Positions 1 through 6,124 of a DNA stretch of 6,124 nucleotides are shown here, one piece after another. Origin of the DNA: JACVRW01 sp052038485 (GTDB lineage: Bacteria; Actinomycetota; Thermoleophilia; Solirubrobacterales; Thermoleophilaceae); NCBI GenBank assembly GCA_052038485.1, contig JBQGCL010000046.1, positions 1 to 6,124 of the forward strand, written 5' to 3'. Numbering within the stretch: position 1 is the stretch's first letter; the number at the start of each line of letters is the position of its first letter. Below the pieces are notes generated by a model, which was not told where the DNA came from, made no database searches, and saw only the letters and a program-made list of their open reading frames with translations. The position numbers and the translations under genes are program-made.

Positions 1-549
1 ACCCAGGCGCTGCTCGACCTGTACACGCTCAAGCGCCGCGTCGGCTCGCTCGAGGGACTGCGCATCTGGATCGTCGGCGACGTGCTGCACAGCCGGGTGG
101 CGCGCTCGGGCATCCTCGCCTTCTCGCGGATGGGCTCAGAGGTGACGGTCTGCGGCCCGCCGACGCTGATCCCGCGCGGGATCGAGTCGCTCGGCTGCCG
201 CGTCGCGACGACGCTCGACGAGCTCGGCGAGGCGGACGTCGTCTACGCCCTGCGCATGCAGCACGAGCGCATGGACGGCACATTCGTCCCGTCGCTGCGC
301 GAGTACGCGGCCCAGTACCAGATCGACGGCCGGCGGCTGCGGCCGAACCAGCTGCTGATGCACCCGGGGCCCGTCAACCGCGGCGTCGAGCTCGCCGCCG
401 AGGTGATCGACTCGCCGCAGGCGCTGATCGTGCAGCAGGTCGAGTCCGGGGTCGTCGTCCGCATGGCCGTGCTCTACGAGCTGCTCGCCGGCTCCGGCGC
501 GCCATCCGGGCTGCCCGCCCAGGCCGAGACCGAGCCGCAGCCGGCATGA
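1..549 (+). CDS. pyrB: Aspartate carbamoyltransferase catalytic chain, C-terminal part (5' end outside window)
   Basis: Cytoplasmic enzyme joining carbamoyl phosphate and L-aspartate to N-carbamoyl-L-aspartate, the committed step of pyrimidine synthesis. The window opens inside the HPTQALLD motif, so about 182 C-terminal residues are present out of roughly 305-325, covering the end of the carbamoyl-phosphate domain and the aspartate domain. Visible landmarks, numbered from the first codon here: TQALLD at 1-6; VGDVLHSRVARS at 25-36, whose R32 matches E. coli R167; RMQ at 85-87, matching R229/Q231; and MHPGPVNRG at 120-128, whose G-P pair replaces the Leu-Pro of E. coli. The HPGPVNRG form is typical of Gram-positive and DHOase-associated ATCases rather than of the E. 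coli type with a PyrI regulatory chain. A tail of about 20 Ala/Pro/Glu-rich residues follows the core helix. The TGA stop overlaps the pyrC ATG (ATGA), implying translational coupling. The start and any upstream pyrR are not visible. Confidence 0.96.
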   Translation, partial: TQALLDLYTLKRRVGSLEGLRIWIVGDVLHSRVARSGILAFSRMGSEVTVCGPPTLIPRGIESLGCRVATTLDELGEADVVYALRMQHERMDGTFVPSLREYAAQYQIDGRRLRPNQLLMHPGPVNRGVELAAEVIDSPQALIVQQVESGVVVRMAVLYELLAGSGAPSGLPAQAETEPQPA

Positions 550-1889
550 CGCGCGAGCTCGAGTTGGACAGGGCGCCGGTCCCCGCCGCCACGGTCTTGG
601 TCCGGGGCGCGCGCCTGCTCGACCCGCGCACGGGGCTCGACGGTCGCGCCGACCTGCTCGTCCGCGACGGCACGATCGCCGAGATCGGCGATGCGCTCGA
701 CGCCCCGCAGGGCGCCGAGCTGGTCGACGGCGAGGGCCTGCACGCCTTCCCGGCGTTCGTGGACCCGCACGTGCACCTGCGCACGCCCGGCCGGGAGGAC
801 GAGGAGGACCTCGACTCCGGCACCCGTGCGGCCGCGGCCGGCGGGTTCTGCGCGATCCTCGCGCAGCCCAACACCAGCCCGGTGGTCGATTCCGCGCCGG
901 TGCTGCGCTCGCTGCGCGAGCGCGCGCGAGCCGAGGCGCGCATCCCGACCGGGTTCCTCGCGGCGATCACGGTCGGACAGCGCGGCGAGCAGCTGACGGA
1001 GATGGCCGAGCTGGCCGACGCCGGCGCCGCCGGCTTCACGGACGACGGTCTGCCGGTCCGGTCGGCCGGCGTGATGCGCCAGGCGCTCCAGTACCAGCGC
1101 CTGGCCGGGCGGCTGCTCGCGCTGCACGAGGAGGATCCCTCGCTGTCAGGCCAGGGCGCGATGCACGAGGGCGAGGTGTCGGCGCTGCTGGGGCTGGCGG
1201 GGATCCCGTCGATCTCGGAGTCGGCCCAGGTCGCGCGCGACTGCGCGATCGCCGCATACGAGCAGGGGCGCATCCACGTGCAACACGTGTCGGCGCGCGA
1301 GACCGTCGAAGTCATCGAGAGAGCGCGCGCGGCGGGGACGCAGGTGAGCTGCGAGGCAAGCCCTCACCACCTGCTGCTCACCGACGAGGCCGTCCGCACG
1401 CTCGACACGAACTTCAAGATGAACCCGCCGCTGCGTGGCGAGGCCGACCGTCAGGCGCTGATCGGGGGGCTGCGGTCGGGCGCGATCGACTGCGTCGCGA
1501 CCGACCACGCCCCGCACGCGCGCGAGGAGAAGGAGCAGCCGTTCGAGGTCGCGCCGATGGGAGTGACCGGGCTGGAGACGGCGTTCGCCGCCCTCCACAC
1601 GGGGCTCGTGATCCCCGGCGTCATCGACCTCGCCCTCTTGGTCGAGCGCATGACGGCCGGCGGCCAGCCGTTCGGCCTGCCGGTGCCGCGCATCGATCCG
1701 GGCGCGCCCGCCAACGTCGTGCTGGCCGACCTGGATGCCGAGTGGGAGGTGGGCGAGGCGGGCTACGAGAGCCGCTCCGCCAACTGCGCGTTCGCGGGCA
1801 AGCGCCTGACCGGGCGCGTGCGGATGACGATCGCCGACGGCGCGGTCGCCTACCGCGAGCGGACCTTCGCGCTGGGAGCGGTGGCCTAG
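546..1889 (+). CDS. pyrC: Dihydroorotase, class I (metal-dependent amidohydrolase)
   Basis: Cytoplasmic zinc enzyme of the amidohydrolase TIM-barrel family that reversibly cyclises N-carbamoyl-L-aspartate to L-dihydroorotate. The product is 447 aa, slightly longer than the usual ~425-430, because about 16 residues precede the first beta strand (VLVRGARLLDP, 17-27). Both DHOase signatures are present: DPHVHLRTP at 73-81 and ATDHAPH followed by K329 (318-329). Expected metal and catalytic residues are all there: H75 and H77, D166 or D167 in FTDDG, H194 in LHEED, H247 in HVQHVS, and D320. NPPLR is at 293-297. The FTDDG Asp in place of a carbamylated lysine matches the class I type of Bacillus and Aquifex. 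This therefore looks like a catalytic enzyme, not an inactive pseudo-DHOase. The ATG is chosen because it overlaps the pyrB stop; in-frame TTG codons at 564 and 597 are possible later starts, the second trimming the protein to the family core. No clear Shine-Dalgarno is seen, consistent with coupling to pyrB. In Aquifex, class I DHOase associates with ATCase; whether that holds here is inference. Confidence 0.97.
   Translation: MTRELELDRAPVPAATVLVRGARLLDPRTGLDGRADLLVRDGTIAEIGDALDAPQGAELVDGEGLHAFPAFVDPHVHLRTPGREDEEDLDSGTRAAAAGGFCAILAQPNTSPVVDSAPVLRSLRERARAEARIPTGFLAAITVGQRGEQLTEMAELADAGAAGFTDDGLPVRSAGVMRQALQYQRLAGRLLALHEEDPSLSGQGAMHEGEVSALLGLAGIPSISESAQVARDCAIAAYEQGRIHVQHVSARETVEVIERARAAGTQVSCEASPHHLLLTDEAVRTLDTNFKMNPPLRGEADRQALIGGLRSGAIDCVATDHAPHAREEKEQPFEVAPMGVTGLETAFAALHTGLVIPGVIDLALLVERMTAGGQPFGLPVPRIDPGAPANVVLADLDAEWEVGEAGYESRSANCAFAGKRLTGRVRMTIADGAVAYRERTFALGAVA
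1874..1878 (+). promoter_or_regulatory. Probable ribosome binding site for the hydrolase gene
   Basis: GGGAG lies within the last pyrC codons, 10 bases before the GTG at 1889. It supports that GTG as the start over ATG 1742, which lies well inside pyrC. Its match to the anti-Shine-Dalgarno is partial and it also codes for PyrC residues, so it is only supportive. Confidence 0.45.
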
Positions 1890-2431
1890 TGGCGCCTGCC
1901 CGGGTGCTGGACCGCGGCCGCGCCGCGCTTGTCGTCGTGGACGTCCAGGAGGCGTTCCGGCCGGCCGTGCGCGACTTCGACGCTGTCGCCTCTGGCGTCG
2001 CCGCGCTGGTGCGCGGGGCGCGCATCCTCGGCCTGCCGGTGGTCGTGACCGAGCAGTATCCGAAGGGGCTCGGGGCGACCGTGCCCGAGGTGGGCGAGCA
2101 CCTCGACGGGATCGAGCCGCTCGCCAAGGTCAACTTCTCAGCGGCTGCCGCGGACGGCTTCGACCTCGAGGGGCGCGACCAGGCGCTGGTGTGCGGGATC
2201 GAGTCGCACGTGTGCGTCTCGCAGACCGTGCACGACCTGCTCGACCGCGGCGTGGAGGTGCACGTGGCCGGCGACGCGGTCACCTCGCGCACGGAGGCCA
2301 ACCGCGAGCTCGGGCTGCACAAGATGGAGGGGTCGGGCGCGGTGCTGACGAGCGTCGAGACAGCGCTGTTCGAGCTGCTCGGCGCAGCCGGAACCGACGA
2401 GTTCAAGCAGGTCCAGGGGCTGATCAAGTGA
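1889..2431 (+). CDS. Isochorismatase-family cysteine hydrolase (ISOC/YcaC-like), substrate unknown
   Basis: A 180-aa cytoplasmic alpha/beta hydrolase of the isochorismatase-like superfamily, whose members cleave amide, carbamoyl or vinyl-ether bonds through a cysteine nucleophile. The triad is complete: D18 in VVVDVQEAF, K80 in LAKVNFS, and C109 in GIESHVCV. Other family blocks are TEQYPKGLG (54-62), GDAVTSR (128-134), a SVETALFELL helix (155-164) and the closing FKQVQGLIK, which resembles the C-terminal end of animal ISOC1/ISOC2 and bacterial relatives. The D-x-H-x-H metal site of nicotinamidases is absent, and the protein is shorter than RutB ureidoacrylate hydrolases, so neither name is justified. 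The GTG start shares its first base with the pyrC TAG stop and sits 10 bases after GGGAG; an in-frame GTG at 1904 is an alternative. The stop overlaps the carA start, so it is embedded in the pyrimidine operon. Base composition matches its neighbours, with no sign of recent transfer. A carbamoyl- or ureido-compound substrate is a guess from context only. Confidence 0.9.
   Translation: MAPARVLDRGRAALVVVDVQEAFRPAVRDFDAVASGVAALVRGARILGLPVVVTEQYPKGLGATVPEVGEHLDGIEPLAKVNFSAAAADGFDLEGRDQALVCGIESHVCVSQTVHDLLDRGVEVHVAGDAVTSRTEANRELGLHKMEGSGAVLTSVETALFELLGAAGTDEFKQVQGLIK
2415..2419 (+). promoter_or_regulatory. Probable ribosome binding site for carA
   Basis: AGGGG ends 8 bases before the GTG at 2428, inside the last codons of the hydrolase gene. 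The spacing is good and helps fix the carA start at this GTG, which also gives a protein beginning at the expected CarA N-terminus (SAYLLLEDG). Confidence 0.45.
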
Positions 2432-3542
2432 GCGCCTACCTGCTGCTCGAGGACGGCACGCGCTTCGACGGCGAGTGGGCCGGCGCGCCCGCCGACGGGC
2501 TCGGCGAGGTCGTCTTCAACACGTCGATGTCCGGCTATCAGGAGGCGGTCACCGACCCGAGCTACGCCGGCCAGATCATCGTGTTCACCTACCCGCTGAT
2601 CGGCAACTACGGCGTCGCCGGCGACCACATGGAGTCGGACCGCATCCACGCGCGCGCGGTGATCATGCGCGAGGGCGTGGACCGCGAGGACGCCGCGCAC
2701 GCCGAAGGCGGCTGGCTGAGCTGGCTGAGCGACTGCGGCGTGCCGGGGCTGACCGGCGTCGACACGCGCCGGCTGGTGCGCCACATCCGCGACAAGGGCG
2801 CGATGCGCGGCGGCGTCTTCGACGCTTCGCTCCCCGAGCCCGAGGCCCGCGAGCGCCTGCTCGCCGAGCCGCCGATGGCGGGCCGCGATCTCGCGCGCGA
2901 GGTAACCCCCTCCACACCGACGCTCCTCCCAGGAAGCGGGCCGCTCGTCGTGGGCATCGACACGGGCATCAAGAGCTCCATCGTGCGCAACCTGCGCGAC
3001 CGGGGCGTGAGCCTGGAGCTACATCCCTGCACCATCTCCGCGGAGGAAGTCCTCGCCCGCGGGCCCGACGCCGTGTTCCTGGCCAACGGGCCCGGCGATC
3101 CCGCGGCGCTCGACTACATCGTCGACAACGTGCGCGGGCTGGTCGGCAAGGTGCCGGTGTGGGGGATCTGCCTGGGTCACCAGCTGCTCTGCCGGGCCGT
3201 GGGCCTAGAGACCTTCAAGCTTCCGTTCGGCCACCGCGGAGCCAACCACCCGGTCAAGGACCTCGAGACCGGGCGGATCGAGATCACCTCCCAGAACCAC
3301 GGCTTCGCCGTGCTGGGGCCGAAGGGCGAGCGCCGGATCGAAACCGACGAGCCCGTCCGCTGGGAGACCGACTTCGGCACCGCCGAGCTCCAGCAGCTGA
3401 ACCTCTACGACCGAACCGTCGAGGGCCTGGTGCTGCGCGACGTCCCGGCCTCGACCGTCCAGTACCACCCCGAGGCGGGCCCCGGCCCGCACGACGCCGT
3501 CCACCTCTTCGACCGCTTCGTGGAACGGTTGGCGGCCGCCTG

Positions 3543-3543
<1 letters not shown>
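2428..3543 (+). CDS. carA: Carbamoyl-phosphate synthetase small (glutamine amidotransferase) subunit
   Basis: Hydrolyses glutamine and channels the ammonia to CarB for carbamoyl-phosphate synthesis. The product is 371 aa, normal for the family (about 360-390). The N-terminal CPSase small-chain domain (1-~155) has NTSMSGYQEAVTDPSY at 31-46 and GVDTRRLVRHIRDKGAMRG at 110-128. The class I glutaminase domain (~170-371) has NGPGDP at 220-225, the nucleophile elbow GICLGHQ with C248, SQNHGFAV with H291, and YHPEAGPGPHD with catalytic H347 and E349. C248 to H291 is 43 residues, as in E. coli (C269 to H312), but H291 to H347 is 56 rather than 41, so about 15 extra residues lie between (around 303-330). 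A perfect 9-base tandem duplication at 2713-2730 encodes WLSWLS. The GTG start overlaps the previous TGA (GTGA), and the TGA stop shares one base with the carB ATG. The open frame extends further upstream, but that part lies inside the hydrolase gene and lacks CarA homology. Confidence 0.97.

Positions 3544-6124
<2,581 letters not shown>

Noticed and set aside
374..1315. Long minus-strand open frames opposite pyrB/pyrC (also 474-1127)
   Set aside because: Low-complexity Ala/Arg/Ser-rich translations opposite a clearly conserved dihydroorotase; expected by chance in DNA of this GC content.
1742..1888. Longer version of the hydrolase starting at ATG 1742
   Set aside because: The extra 49 residues are Arg/Gly-rich, out of frame within pyrC, and not part of the isochorismatase fold. 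GTG 1889 overlaps the pyrC stop and has a Shine-Dalgarno-like sequence.
2191..2427. Upstream extension of carA to ATG 2191
   Set aside because: The extension is Arg-rich and lies inside the hydrolase gene, opposite its catalytic Cys region in another frame. CarA homology begins just after GTG 2428.
2713..2730. Perfect 9-base tandem duplication in carA (encodes WLSWLS)
   Set aside because: Only two copies, in frame, within a variable helix before the conserved DTR motif; total length fits the family, so it is probably chance similarity of two short segments rather than a functional repeat.
1621..2784. Minus-strand open frame opposite the pyrC end, the hydrolase gene and the carA start
   Set aside because: It spans three conserved genes on the other strand and its translation shows only biased composition, with no family motif.

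Overview
The window is a compact, GC-rich (about 70% G+C, with codon third positions almost always G or C) stretch of a de novo pyrimidine biosynthesis operon. All genes read left to right: the 3' end of pyrB (aspartate carbamoyltransferase), pyrC (dihydroorotase), a small isochorismatase-family cysteine hydrolase, carA (glutaminase subunit of carbamoyl-phosphate synthetase) and the first ~860 codons of carB (synthetase subunit). The order pyrB-pyrC-X-carA-carB, the base composition and the frequent GTG starts point to an actinobacterium. The hydrolase in slot X and the CarA/CarB peculiarities suggest a deep-branching group such as Thermoleophilia (Solirubrobacterales), but that placement is inference from impression, not from a search.

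Layout: pyrB ends at 549 and overlaps pyrC (ATGA, 546-549). pyrC ends at 1889 and shares one base with the hydrolase GTG (TAGTG, 1887-1891). The hydrolase ends at 2431 and overlaps the carA GTG (GTGA, 2428-2431). carA ends at 3543 and shares one base with the carB ATG (TGATG, 3541-3545). There is no intergenic DNA, so no internal promoter, terminator, RNA gene or mobile element has room outside coding sequence, and I saw none. Any operon leader (for example a PyrR-binding attenuator) would lie upstream of the window. carB runs off the right edge.

How the genes work together: CarA releases ammonia from glutamine and CarB uses it with bicarbonate and two ATP to make carbamoyl phosphate. PyrB condenses that with aspartate to carbamoyl-aspartate, and PyrC cyclises it to dihydroorotate. 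The hydrolase has an intact Asp-Lys-Cys triad but no known step in this pathway; it sits where mycobacteria carry an unrelated small membrane-protein gene.

Most of the window is ordinary core metabolism. The points that stand out are: (i) CarB has an oligomerization domain about 53 residues shorter than in E. coli, with 43 of those lost in one helical block, while the reading frame and ATP-site residues are intact; (ii) CarA carries about 15 extra residues between two conserved glutaminase-domain histidines; (iii) the hydrolase is locked into the operon by overlaps on both sides; (iv) CarB has a Q-to-G and N-to-D change in a motif that is nearly invariant in the family as I remember it.
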